Below, piece by piece: positions 44,762 to 57,263 of a stretch of 64,000 bases of DNA. How positions within the stretch are numbered: position 1 is the stretch's first letter; each line of letters begins with the position of its first letter. The notes under the pieces are model-generated. The model did not search any database, was not told the DNA's origin, and saw nothing but the letters and a program-made list of their open reading frames with translations. Source of the stretch: Morchella semilibera (taxonomy: Eukaryota; Ascomycota; Pezizomycetes; Pezizales; Morchellaceae); assembly GCA_009192285.1 (NCBI GenBank), contig WBVU01000019.1, positions 186,001-250,000 on the forward strand, given 5' to 3'. Position numbers and translations under genes: made by a program.

Positions 44762-46935
44762 CTAATCTTTACTTCCCACATTTCCATCCTTTCCAACGAC
44801 CTTCTCTTCCTCTCCGGCACCAGCTTCGATGTCTGGTCTTTTCGATGACGATCCAATAACCACACCAGTAACACCTTGGTCGATCTGGTCGAGCTTATGA
44901 TTCTTCATCAATAACCCCATCGGCAGCATAGGGATGCACACACAGACCGCAATGATCAAGAGGATCCTCATAGTCTCATCGTACGCCCTGACGATTGCAA
45001 TTCTCTCGGGAGTGCCCATTGCATATGTTTGCGCCACGACAGCCGAGGAAAATATGCTCTTTACATCCCCCTTCGCACTCTCGGGGAGATATAATCCAAG
45101 TTTCTTTTGGATGTTGTAAGTCCAGATAGCGCCACTGATTGCACTACCGACAGCACCACCAAGTGATACAATCGTCAGGAACAATGCAGTGGCTGCACCG
45201 ACTTCTTGATGGAGGGACGAGGCTTGAACTCCGAGTTGTGCGGGGACGTTCAGCATGCCGCCACCAATACCAACAACGACCTGGGTCATGACAATCTGTG
45301 CGGTGTTTGCGTCCGCATTGCGGTAGCGTAGCATGAGGCCAATTCCAAGAACATAGATGCAGATGCCCGAAATCATAAAGTACTTGTAATGACGGCTATA
45401 CTTTATGAAAAGAGACACAATGATAGAGGAGACCGTTGACGCGAAGGAGAAAGTCTATACAACTTTAGCACAACCCAAAGAATGAAAAGGAGAACTTTAC
45501 TCACCAGAGTTATACGACCAGCGGCAACACTTCCTGTGTTTCTAGCTACTTGCAGATACGAATAAAAGTATGGCTGAAGCGACAAATAATAGGCCACTGC
45601 TACTGTTAGATTCTATCCTCGTCTCTTCACATGACATGGATTGTTCTACTCACTAAAATAGAAAAAGCCTAGCGCACAGCCTGCAAGAACTGTCCTATTC
45701 TTCAACAATCTCAAAGTCAAAAGTGGCGTTGGTGCCATCTTCTTAGACATCTCCCAGACCGGGAACAAAATCAAGCAAACGCCACCGACAACTAATTATC
45801 CCACTCTTTCATCAGCAAATAGATTCAAAAGAGTCATTATGGCAGGAATGCATATTTACCAATGGTGGCGATAATACTCCCATTTTTCCACCGCCCAGTC
45901 GCCGAGGCCGCAAGTGTCAATGGTACCAGTAATAAACTGAATCCGGCCACTAACAACAAAACTCCCAGTATATCTAGTTCTGTCCATAGACTTTTCAGAT
46001 AACTAAGAGTCCCTTTTTGCTTCCAGGGATATTGCGGGATTAACCCAGCCTTTGCAGCTCTCCGTTGATTTACCCACAAAGATATGAAAAGCGGCAACGA
46101 AAGAACAGGCGTGATGATAGCCCTGTATATAATGGTAAATAAAAAGCTTCAAACCACATTATAAGAAGAGCAAGTGTACTTACCACATACCATATCCCCA
46201 CCTCCAAAGGGGTGTTCCCAGTTTCCCGGCAATTTCTGGCCCAACCCACACTGTAGCCAAGAACGGCGTATCCGGCAATGACGAGATCAATGCACGATTC
46301 AACAGGTCTGATGTATCCGCAATGAAAATTTGCTGTAAAATTCGCAATCCTGTAGAGCCGGCGGCGTAAAAGATCTGGGCACTGGCGTATGCCTCGATGT
46401 TCTTGGATGCGGCTTGTTGGATATATCCCAAGACATATAGAAGCATTGAGATTGCAAAAGCTTCCTTACGGCCAAAGACATCCGCAACTTTAGCCATTGG
46501 TGGTTGGATTACAGCTGAGATTCTGTTAGGTAACTCTCACCCCCTCTCGAATCTTATAAGTGGAGACGTACCGTTGAGAACATTCCCAATAACACCAACA
46601 GTCGACAACAGTGAATGTGACGCAAATGATGAGGTGGCATTATATGCGAGCAGACTAGTAACTTGAATATCCAACGACGTACAAATCGCCATAAGAAATA
46701 TTCTACATATGCCTCGATGTCAGTAAACTTGAACTCTCAAACCATATTAGATCTCATACCCAGCATATGCAAACCAAAGAGAGTGTTTTGTCCATGTACG
46801 GGCAACTGCCTCCGCCCTTGCTACACCCGTCTGCACGATAACTTCCTCTGGGCCCTCATGTGGAGCACCCTTTCCGATACTTTGCAACTCTCCCCCGCTC
46901 TCCGAGTCGTCGTTTCTTGACCGCGCTCCAAACAT
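44762..46935 (-). CDS. MFS transporter, siderophore-iron (SIT) type
   Basis: Model complement(join(44762..45454, 45505..45602, 45654..45791, 45860..46122, 46184..46514, 46572..46702, 46760..46935)), 609 aa. The length and many hydrophobic segments (about 14 expected) fit the siderophore-iron transporter family, which imports ferric siderophores by proton symport at the plasma membrane or in endosomes. Typical marks are the N-terminal WTKHSLWFAYAGIFLM, the loop PPMAKVADVFGRKEAF with the MFS D-x-x-GR-x-E/K signature, and MLNVPAQLGVQASSLHQEVG in the second half. The C-terminal tail is polar and acidic (SKRPDIEAGAGEEEKV). Six introns of 50-68 nt all keep phase. The specific substrate is not decidable, and no siderophore biosynthesis gene is nearby in this window. 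Confidence 0.88.
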
Positions 46936-49771
46936 TGAATCTCTATTTTATCAATTATTGATAGTATAGATAAGATCTGTTAACAAGAGCCACAAGCCTT
47001 TGCCTTTTGTCTGGAGTCAGCATTTACTGACAATTTAAGGGGGATATAACAGGCCATAATGATAGGCAAAGGGTGAAAATCTGTTCAAATGACAGACTAA
47101 TGCATGCTGATATTCGCTTCAGGGATATTTACCTACTCGTTTCAGGGATGTGTATATGTGATATGATCGGGTTGATGGTAGAAATCCTTGTGTCTTCTTA
47201 ACGCCCGGGATAAGGCACTTATATAGAGGTGGCTATGGGGGTACGTGATAGACTTAAGCCCTAGACCGAGGGGTTTAAATCCCGCTGATTGTGTTTAATT
47301 ACGCAAAGCTGCGAGTAGAAATCAATGTGTGAACTAACATAGTACTAGTACGTACACCAATTAACAGATGAGCGATTGACGTTCTACATACCACTGACAG
47401 AATATTGGGTGTACTTAGGAGATGCCTTGACCTGCCGGCGTGATGATAAACAGAGCCTTTAACGAGAATTGGTCAAGTTAGCCACCTTATTGGGCGGTTT
47501 CCGTTAGTCCCACAGTTTTGTGTGGTGAGCCACTGATTGCCACGTCCTGAATATAGACCAAGATATGGCGCGAGAAGGCCTAGTGTAAGGGATTCTGAGA
47601 AAATGTGACTGTTAGCCTAGGCTCTAGTATCATAATGGGAGCAACTTCTATACTGATTCTTTTGGAGTTTACGACATAGTTCCCCGAGCCATACAAACAT
47701 GTAAGTATCTCCGCTATAGTCGGTACGTCCCGAGATATCCGTGACGTCACCTAGCCGCCCACCTCCATTAAACACCGCTGCAAGCCTCACCCGAGGTGCA
47801 CAGAAATCGCACTAAGGATCCATTGACGCGCAATCTGATAATCTTGTTGAGCCGCATGACCATCTGATATGATTAATACAAACATCATTTAGATTAGGTG
47901 CGCGGGTAAAAAAATCTCAAACCCCACTTCTTGACTCAAACACTACGATTTACCAAACCCCATTTAGCCTTATCTTGTAGTAGTAGCTTATCAGATCGTG
48001 CGATCAATTACGGCAACTCCTTCGGCATGTACCCCGGGGTCCTTAAAGTGATGCAACAATTGAAACTCAATACACTGGTGTTGCGCCCACCATCAAGGCT
48101 AGACCTAGTTACTACATGTATATAGCCCTGTCTGATCCAATTCGATCTATATGGATCACACGCATCTCCAACTTTGGGCATGGCGGCCAATAGCTGTGAA
48201 ATTGTGGTTCTTTATCGTCGTTGAGGACCCCCCCGGGGTACATGTTATATTCTCCATACACGTAACTTCCTTCTTTAGTAGGGGGGTTCGCTTTTGCCTC
48301 CGAAGTCACCCCCGCCGCGTCTCATCTTTAGTGCACAAAGGCTTAAGTGCGTGCCTACTTACGTAGCACATGCTGCTCGGTTATATCGGTAGACATGCCA
48401 TCACATATGGCTGTAAATTGAGGGCTTACAATGTGTGCACCCTACCCTACATGTATACATACCATAATCAGGTAGTACCTGGGCTAGGCAATGTATATAA
48501 TGCATGTAGCTGGCAAGCAGTTCCTCTGCTAGGCTTTAACGATGCAATACTGCATGTTCAAATTACAAGTAGCTCCAATAACAAGGAGAGACAATTCACT
48601 CCAAACGTTATATACGCCTAAGCTAAGATGTACTTGCACATACTGCGTAGTCGAAACACTCCTCTAACGGAAAAATCGGAAACTCCAATTGCAATCCAGA
48701 TAGAATCACAGCCTCTCACTCGAGACAAGGGGGATAAAGATTTTTCTAATTGACCACAGGGCTATAGGTAACTATAGGTCACAATCCCGTAATATGCTAA
48801 TATAATATGCTAAATATACTGTGACCTCATGGTAACGACATAAGTACAAGTCTATACCGGAGAATAGTCCTAGGCATAGTGGTTGACTACATGTAGCCCC
48901 TAGCATATAGGCATCGAAGCAACACATATTACAATAGCCGCTATCTCACCATTAATTTGTAGTGGTCATAGTGTAAGATGGTATACGTTTGCGTAGGGGA
49001 TTGATTTACTGAAGTCGTTATGTCATTCTTCGTAACTGGAGTATCCGCCACCCAATATATACTTATATATAAAACATTAACACGAATACACTAGTTAATG
49101 AGACCGTATAAATCACGTAATAATTCATCTTACACATTTCAGGGTACCATCATAACAAAGATGGCTCATGATTTGTGTACATGTCTGATTGCTAAATCAA
49201 CCGACATTTTAAGGATTCTTGTCCTATACCTACATAGACACGATTTGGCTAACTAAGAGTTAGGAAACAGTTTGTTAGGCGTCTCTAATACTCCCATAAT
49301 ACCTTAAGCTTGGAAATAATAGAAGTTCCACGTAGATCCGTCATCATCACTCGCACTCGCCAGCAACCGCAAGGCGAGACAATGTCCAAAACATGTATGA
49401 GGTTTCTCCGAGGTTTTTATACACACTAAGCACAATGAGGCTTCAGTTTGAACCATGGCGATAGATTAGATACTAAAGAAATTTTACTAGAAATCACGCC
49501 GTTACACTTGAGTCACTTAAGCTTGTCACTCCCACTAGGACCCGGTAGCCTGGTTGGTTTCGTTTTATCCCTGTTTTCTCTTCTTTTTAAAGTGCTCATT
49601 GGCTGACCCAGGGCTTTGGGACCCGCTAAGAGGACCCACAACGCGACTTCCAACAAATCAATCGCGACATCCCAATAAACAGAGCTAAACCGAGCTTTTC
49701 TTTCATCCGCCGCCATCATCACCATCATCACTTCCAACCACCACGGCATGATTTGATTGTCTCATGCCACA
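46936..49771. other. Long intergenic region
   Basis: There are 2.8 kb without a convincing gene. It includes one copy of the short dispersed repeat at 46976-47048 and scattered TACATGTA words. A tRNA-like B-box (GGTTTAAATCC) near 47272 has an upstream A-box-like word, but no cloverleaf could be drawn. Confidence 0.5.
46976..47048 (+). repeat. Dispersed short repeat, copy 2
   Basis: CTGTTAACAAGAGCCAC, then GTCAGCATTTACTGAC and TTTAAGGGGG. It is homologous over about 70 bp to the copy at 28335-28420. Confidence 0.45.
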
Positions 49772-52700
49772 ATGATACCCGAAACTCCAACCCAACCTGA
49801 CCCCATTGATATCAACCACTTGCAGAGCCTCCTTGGTGTACGCATGACATGCATATCTATGACCAAAGCCCTCCTAGTTCACAACGTTACTAACGCAGCC
49901 TACAGAAGGATGCCCAATCCACTGAGACACAAATAATTTGTTCGCCTCCCCGCTCGCCCCCCCTCGTACCCCGAACTCCCGCAAAGCAATTCTCCACTAA
50001 ACAACCCTCCAATCCCACCTCCAACACCCCCAATGATTATTCTGGAAATCTTCATCTTGCCTACTCCAACAGCCTCAATTATAGTCAGATAGACCTCGGC
50101 GAAACACAAATCGACGATGGCACCTATCCTGGATGCGACATGATTGCCGCCACCCCGCCAGCTCACCGTCCCCCAGCTAACGGCGCTTTTACTACCACCG
50201 ATGAACTCGAGTCTCAGCCTCCAGAACCGTCAATCCTTTTCCCAGAAGCTCACAGATTTGTCACCCCACAGCACCCGCGGAGTAAAAGGCCGGTGATTGA
50301 GGGGCATAACCCGCTTCAGTCAATGACTTTCGGGGGTGCGGCCTTGCAGGGGCGGATGAACGCATCTCTGGCGCAAATGTTTGACAGCGTATCCTCGCCG
50401 ATACGGCCAATAAATGCAGATGCTAGTCTTCCACCGACGCCGAGTGCGGTGGAAGCTATGGGAGTCATGGCAAAAACGCTTGAGAGAGTTAATGTAGCAA
50501 GGGACCAAAGTAGTCCTGTACCAGAAACTGAGGCCGAGCCCGAGCCTAAGCCCAAGACGACCGTTCAAGAAGCTGAAGATGACGAGAATTATGAACCAAC
50601 ACAGCCGGACTCGATGGTTTACATCCCAATGAAAGAGTCCCAAGAAGCTCGAGACCGAAAGGCAGCCGAGAGGAGACCACGGCGCCTTCGTTCGCCCTCG
50701 CCAGCGGTTTTTGAGCCTTTCGCCTACATCCTTTCTCAGCCCGGAAGTACCCAAAGGATCCCCTCTAGTGACAAAGATTGCGATGAGGATCTCTTCTCTT
50801 CCGGCGAAGATTATAAGCGCCGTGTTGAGAGAGCCCGGCGAAAAGGTGAAGAGGAAGTAAAGGGCCTCTTTGCCAAAAACATGCCTAAAGCTCCAGCTTC
50901 CCGGGGACGTACTAAGAGTGAGGGGGATAAGCGGCCTGGATCGAAGGATAAACCCCCACCTAGATCTACAAAATCTTTGTCGCCTATTCCAACGATAGAT
51001 ACTAGCGTCGAAGATACTGGAGACGAGGAGGACACGCAGCCTGACACAGCGGCGAAAGAACCGTCGCCCACTGCCGCAACAGCAGAGGATGAAGATGGAC
51101 CTGAGCCGGAACTCCCCCTGCACACTGCCGACGAAGAGGTTGACACCGACATTGCGCCGACATTTACGTCAGATGTTCCCACACAAATTATACCTGCTGC
51201 CGCGCAAACGCAGTACACACAGCTTACTCCTGAAAATTGGGAATTGTTACATCAAGCTCCTACCGTTTCAAAATTTCGACGTCGCCCTGCACCGTCTCTA
51301 TGGCAAGAACCCCCAGCGATATCTTCATCATTGCTGTCCAGTTCTGCAGTTTCGGAGTCCACGCAACCCACGTTAATATTAGAGAGAAAAACGATATCGT
51401 TAAAGTCACTCGCCCCATTCAATATACCCTCCCCGGCATCTGTCCCCGAGTATGTAAGGGAGACAAGTGGTCTCGTGCCTCCGACTAGTAGTCTCACGCC
51501 CCTCCCTAGTGGAATCTCGACACCCGCTAGAGGGATTGCGGCGGAGTCGTCTCCCGTGGCCGGCCAAACAAATGATGATACACCCTTAGGGAAGAGAAAA
51601 CGACCTTTAAAAGAAGCTGACAACATGGTTCCCTGCTCGGTGGAAGAAAATAGGGTCGACAGTTTCAAGCGATTGGAAGAGACAGGTGGGTTTTTGAGCA
51701 GTAGACCGGAACCAGATGATATCGATATGGTGGGAATCGTGGCTGATGTAGGAGTAGAGCGGGAGCACAACTTGGAGGACCGAGGTGCAGAAAATACTGT
51801 CATGGAGGATGGAGGCAATAAGAGAATAAGACTTGACTCTGGGAAAGGGAAAACCCCTAAGCCTAAAGGGTCGTCGAGGCGGGGGTCAACTCGCACTCCC
51901 GTTAACAAATCTAACACTAAGACTCCCGGCCGAAAAACCCGCTCCTCAATTAGTATACACCGTAGCATATCCTCGCTCGCAGACACCGACGACGATGCTG
52001 ATATTCTCACTACCACCAATCCACATTTCCACGTATCTGTCCCCCCTCCCCAAGGCGAACCTACTGCGGTACCCTCGAGAGTTTTCGCGCTCTTCCGTGA
52101 TGGTAAAACAGCCTACTATCCTGCCACAATTCTCGAGAGCAATGACCGCGAGATGAAAGTCGTTTTCGACGATGGTACTGAGGATCGACTAAGCCGAGAT
52201 CATATCCGCTCACTCGATCTACGTGCCGGCGACCACATCCGCGTTGATGTCACAGGAATGAAGAAGTCATCGTGGGTAGTTGACAGCCTCAAGACTTTAG
52301 ATGAAGGTAGCAACAAACACACGGACTGCCGCGGCAATCATATCGTCACTGTTAAGGGTAAATCCGGCGAACCAATAGACGTAGCAATAACTAATGTCTA
52401 CCTAATCCAAACAATGTGGAAGAACTTCTCCACTCGTACCTCTCCTACGTTTCTCCGGCAACGTACCCCCAATGATCCCTCTTCGTCCCCCACAACACCT
52501 AGCCACCGTCGCCTCGCCACTCCCCTAACAACCGGCCTCACCCGTAGCGCCTCTGGTGTCTTCACGGGTATGATATTTGCTCTCTCCTTCGGCGCGAATG
52601 AAACCATTAAGAAGTCTACCACAAGCAAAATCCTCTCTGCTGGCGGCCGCATCATCGATATTGGCTTTAACGAGCTCTTCTATGATACTGATACATCTCT

Positions 52701-53274
52701 GACTCTCCGCCCTGAATTTTCAAACCTCGGCTTCACCGCTGTCATAGCCGATATCCACTCTCGGCGCGTAAAGTTCCTCCAAGCGCTTGCACTAGGCTTG
52801 CCATGTCTTGCTAGCCGCTGGATTGACGACTGTGTAAAGAAGGCCAAACTGCTAGACTGGGAACATTATCTTCTCCCCGCTGGCGAGAGCCGGTATCTTG
52901 GCTGTGTCTGTAGCCGCACGCTTGAGACATATGACTTACGGCGTGTATCCTTCAGCAGTGTTCTGGAGCGACGTAGGAGGCTACTGGATGGTACGAGAGT
53001 TATTGTAGTAGGGAGTGGAGAGAAGAGACGAAGCTATCTATTCCTTACTTGGGCAATGGGGGCAAGCCGGGTGGTTAAGGCCGGGAATGTGGAGGCTGCG
53101 GGTAAACTTCTGGAAGGGCCGGAGCAGTGGGATTATATATGTGTAGAGGCTAAGGAAAGAGACAGGGCCCAAAGGATGTGTAGAGAGAAGGCAGGAGTGG
53201 GTGGAGCCAAAGTTGTGGATGATGAATGGATTGTTCAGAGTTTGATTTTTGGGAGGTTGGTCGATGAAGGTTAG
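49772..53274 (+). CDS. DNA-damage checkpoint mediator, Crb2/Rad9 (53BP1)-like
   Basis: Model join(49772..49837, 49906..53274), 1144 aa. Crb2/Rad9 proteins bind modified histones and phosphorylated H2A at breaks and recruit the effector kinase. The N-terminal two thirds are disordered, with many TQ/SQ sites (EPTQPDS, EDTQPDT, TQYTQLT) suited to ATM/ATR phosphorylation and Cdk-type TP sites. A Tudor region follows at about 730-800 (RVFALFRDGKTAYYPATI, FDDGTEDRLSRDHI). The C-terminus has tandem BRCT repeats (GMIFALSFGANET, GGRIIDIGF, PCLASRWIDDCVKKAKLL; then GTRVIVVGSGEKRRSY, DDEWIVQSLIFGRLVD). The first intron uses donor GTACGC after GGT to keep phase. The start was chosen because it opens PETPTQPDPIDIN, a typical acidic TQ leader. 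Confidence 0.88.
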
Positions 53275-54737
53275 GCGTTGGTTATTCGTTTTTTCCCCTT
53301 CTTTATTATTATCATTATTATCTTATTTCCCTTTGTTTTCAGCGGTATTTGTGTGTTCTCATATACCTACATCTTATACCCTTATCTAGCGATGCGTTAT
53401 GATCGTTATGTCAGTCATGTCCATCATTTTCAAAAAAAGAAAAAGTATTTCTGCACACTACCAATACAAGAGCAAAAAGGAATCAACACCTTCCAAAAAG
53501 TTTTGAACGACGGTTTTGTCCCTGTCCTGTTTGTAATTGTACTATATGAGTGGAGTAATAATAGGCCTCAAAGAGCGAGCAAAAAGCATAAGTCTCAATC
53601 CTCAGCCGAGCCTGTAGTTTTGTGGTTATGATCCTCCCAAAAAAAGAAATCCCGTTCATCACAGCTGTTTAGATAAATACATAATAAGAAACAAAAAGGA
53701 TACAGCTGCAATTGTTACCCCGTTGGTACCAATATTTCCCTCCCCCCAAAAAACAACGTCTCACAGCAATTGCTCCCATTATCGCAAGCACGAGCTGTAA
53801 GGCAAATCGTCTAGCCTAGGTATCATGCAAAAACCGGCCTAGTTTAGGAGACCTCCCCCACCCTCCTGACAAAAGCGGCACGTATTACATACATACATAC
53901 CCACAACGGAATTACACATAGGGAGCCTCCTTATCAATTGGTGAGTGGCTTTGGGGATGACATGTGTACTCTAGTGATGGCCCCCAAATCTTCAGCTTTA
54001 TGTTCTCCTTGAATCGGCCATTCTAGTCTTCCAGTTTAAAAAACACAGGTTCACTCTCGTTTCATCGATGACAACGCGAATAGACCAACCGGGGTGGGTA
54101 TTGGTGCGTCGGATCCCAAGATGGGTCTGGCGAGTTCTAATTATGGAGGAACAACCATGGATCGCCACCATTGCCTATCATGGTCGACTCTCCCTATTGG
54201 GGGACCAACCGCAATGGACCTAGGTGAGAAATTAAGCACCAACATTTACTGACTCACGTATACCCCCATAGAATACCCACAAAAAAGAAAACTCTTAGTA
54301 CCTCGCCCATCAGCGCTAAATGGGCGGCAATTTTGATAATCACATCCCGTCACTCGACATAAATTACTCAAACAACCCTAACCCTCTTCCAACGATAATA
54401 AACTGGAATAAAGATATACATGTACATGTACCTACATAAAGTTTCCCCGCCATAATAACCATTAGTAAAAAAAACAACAACATAGATATAATCGAAACTA
54501 CCGCAAAAACAAAACCCTTAACCAAATCCCAGCAGGTCCAGTACAATTTAAATTGGTTTTCAATCCCACCCCCGCCCTATGCAGTTGAGCCACAGTATGA
54601 AATTCCAAGCCAGCAGAAAATGAAGATATCAACAACTAAGAAAACGCAGGAAAGCACACAAAATGAGAGTTCTTCAATGCCAAGGCACGGCCCATATTCA
54701 CCAGCCACGTCCACGTCCACATGACACAGGCAACAAC
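53275..54737. other. Convergent intergenic region
   Basis: This holds the 3' flanks of the Crb2-like gene and of the Gtr1 gene. It has A-runs and ATT repeats near 53300-53320, a (CATA)n run near 53890 and ACATGTACATGT at 54418-54430. No gene is supported. Confidence 0.55.
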
Positions 54738-55893
54738 CTAATGCAAACCTACGCCATTTTCCACCTGCTTATCTACCCCTCTACCGCCGCTATCCTTCTC
54801 AAGTTTTTCGAAATGTTTCCTCGCTACTGCAATGTTCATTAGTGTGGTGGCGCTCTCTGCCGCGTTGGCAGGCATGACAACTAGGATATATGTATTTGGT
54901 GTCAACACGTCGATAAAGGCGCTAAACATGTGAGCTCGCAGCTCAAAAGCAGTGAAGTTAGACGCCATCTTGGTGCATGATTGCTTGAATTGCTTCACGA
55001 TATTTGAGATCTTCTCGAAGCGATCGGGGTATGGGTTTGGCTCGGCCGAGCGCGTAACAGTGGAGATGACAAGGAAAGTAGTCCTCTCAAAGAGGATAAC
55101 CTCTTCTGCTTCGGCAATCTCCGCGAAGCGTCTAAGATGATTTTCGAGTTGTGGAAGGTTTGGTATTAAGTTATAGACAATTTGTGCCCATGCCTATAGA
55201 TGAGTTATTAGACGCGACCGACATGGTGTCCAGGGTATTCAGAAGCCCCTACCTTGTATAGAGTTTCATCCCAGATACTTGTCGGGTAACAAACAATCGA
55301 CATCCCCCTACTCCGCTCCTTCAACACCGCGCTCCGTTCCAAGAAAAGCTTCTCCCGTAACTCTGTTTTCACAAGGTCCATCTTGTGGACTAGGCAAAAG
55401 ATGAGTGCATGAGGACTGTTGTCTCGCAACGCTTCGATACATGAGCTGTAGGTGATGAGGTCTCGGTCAAACTCGCGCGACTCGATGTCGAAAACGTAGA
55501 TGAGGACTTCAACATTCTTGAAGATATGGTCGCGTTGTTGTGCTAGGTAGTTCTCCATAAATGCATCCTGTCTGTAACAATTTTAAAATCCATGTCGCAC
55601 AGGTGGGAAAGGGGATACACACCCACCACAATCCCACAGATTCAACGTCAGGTTCCCGAGAAACCTGACGTGGGAGTGCTCAACATCGATCGTGGCGCCC
55701 AACCTGCGGGTATCCTTCGCGACATAGTTACTAAATACAATAGATCTCATGGAAGACTTCCCGGAACCAGATTTCCCCTGTTTTCGAGAGCTTTGTTAGC
55801 TACCTGCCGTCCACTGGCAACAAGCTCTGAGGGTGGTGGATCAGGGCCTACCATAAGGAGCACCTTCTTTTTGCGACCCTTTCTTTCTTCCAT
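54738..55893 (-). CDS. gtr1: Rag-type GTPase Gtr1 (RagA/B)
   Basis: Model complement(join(54738..55193, 55253..55571, 55623..55777, 55852..55893)), 323 aa. Gtr1 forms a heterodimer with Gtr2 on the vacuole and signals amino-acid status to TORC1. Switch and nucleotide motifs are clear: P-loop [10 protein letters not shown]2 region [14 protein letters not shown]3 WDCGGQD, and HKMD as the G4 motif, followed by the family's C-terminal roadblock-like region ([13 protein letters not shown]). The sequence [20 protein letters not shown] is nearly invariant in RagA/Gtr1. The first intron falls immediately before the P-loop glycine. An out-of-frame upstream frame (from 56048) overlaps this start. Confidence 0.95.
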
Positions 55894-57263
55894 ATTTTAC
55901 TTGACCGCTTGAGTTTTCTTATTTGAGACTGCTGTAGAGGCTTTCGAGTTCTGGTTGTGGTTTTCTTTGCGGGGGTGAATGCTGCTGTTGGGAGTGGTGC
56001 GGTCGTGTTTGAGTTTGAACTTGGGGCTGGGTTAGGGGAGTTGTGCACGGACGAACAGGAGGAAGGCGATAACTAAGGTGCGTCACGCGCTAAACTTGTT
56101 ATCAATGGTGCGACAAAGAGCCCCATCCCACCTGTGAAACAATGACTAATAAATGACTCGAGATTCGGCCCTTAAGCTGACCCCTTGCGAAAGCTACCTT
56201 TGCTTTTTAATTTTCTGGGGGTCAGCATTACTGATAGCTTAAGGGACAATTCTACTTGCCTTCTCATCTAATCACCCTACCTGTTTATGATTGAAGAAAA
56301 GGAATCACGGATGATAAGAATAATGTCGGTACTAACGTAGCTGTAGTAGTACTTAGGGTACACACTCTAGCTACATGTAGCTATGCAGTATATGCATAGC
56401 AAAAACTGCGAAACACCATCGCTTGAGCTTTGGCTACTAGAGATTATTATTTAAATTACCTCTAGAATCTCTGACACAAAAGGAAGGTATAAGTAACCAT
56501 CATGTTTTAGGATCCTACATCATATGGAATTACTCGACCAGTAACTACCTACATGTAGGGCACCCACATAGGGAGATGTTTAAGGTTTTAGGTTGAAGAG
56601 GCGTAACCTAAGAGACGATAGCTATAGTCTTTAGGGCAGTGTTGAACACTCCAACTGTAATGTTGTGCGGATGACATGATATATGAGAGCTAAGGTCCTC
56701 CCAGCTCATATATGAGCAGCCAAAGTTACCCCAATGTTCTAATCTTGAAGGCCCCAGTGCAGCACGCTTTGCCCAACACGTCTGTTCTTACCAATGGCAA
56801 GACAGCTCAAGAATATATGGATCGAGTGATTGCTCATGAATCCAAGTATATTTGCGTCATGTGTAGTCACTCGGCGCCGGATGAGCCGTCACAATTCACT
56901 TTCCCTGAGCTTACAGCTCCGTCCTTTCTCTCGATTTCCAGCCAAGGATACATATTCCCAACCGGGCGGATAAAGCACCACCCCTTGGCTCACTCATACG
57001 CAACCTTGGATGTTTGAATTTGACAACAAAATACCTCTCTCCTTCAGTACATCTCTCAGCAAATCCCTTTGATTTACTACTACAAAAACGCTTATATCTT
57101 AGAAAATTTTGAAGTCTTTATCAGGGTACTGGATGGTTAAATGGGGCCGATTCCGGTTATAATTCGATAAAGCATGCTTGTTCCGCGGAATGGAAAATTC
57201 TCATTTAGATGATATCTACATAATCGCCTTTTGTGTAAGTTTTCCTTGTTCGTTGGCCTGGAT
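55894..57263. other. Intergenic region
   Basis: This is the 5' leader and promoter of gtr1 plus the 3' flank of the lysyl-tRNA synthetase gene. A short upstream frame (56048 to 55848, minus) overlaps the gtr1 start. One copy of the dispersed repeat lies at 56173-56250. A plus-strand frame at 56712-57017 has no recognisable features. Confidence 0.5.
56173..56250 (+). repeat. Dispersed short repeat, copy 3, with perfect 10-bp inverted ends
   Basis: It begins CCCTTAAGCTGACCCC and ends GGGGTCAGCATTACTGATAG, then CTTAAGGG, so the ends CCCTTAAGCT/AGCTTAAGGG are perfect inverted repeats. Its right half matches the copies at 28335-28420 and 46976-47048. Confidence 0.5.

Noticed and set aside
47190-47290. 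tRNA-like segment with GGTTTAAATCC
   Set aside because: The B-box has two mismatches and no cloverleaf can be drawn.
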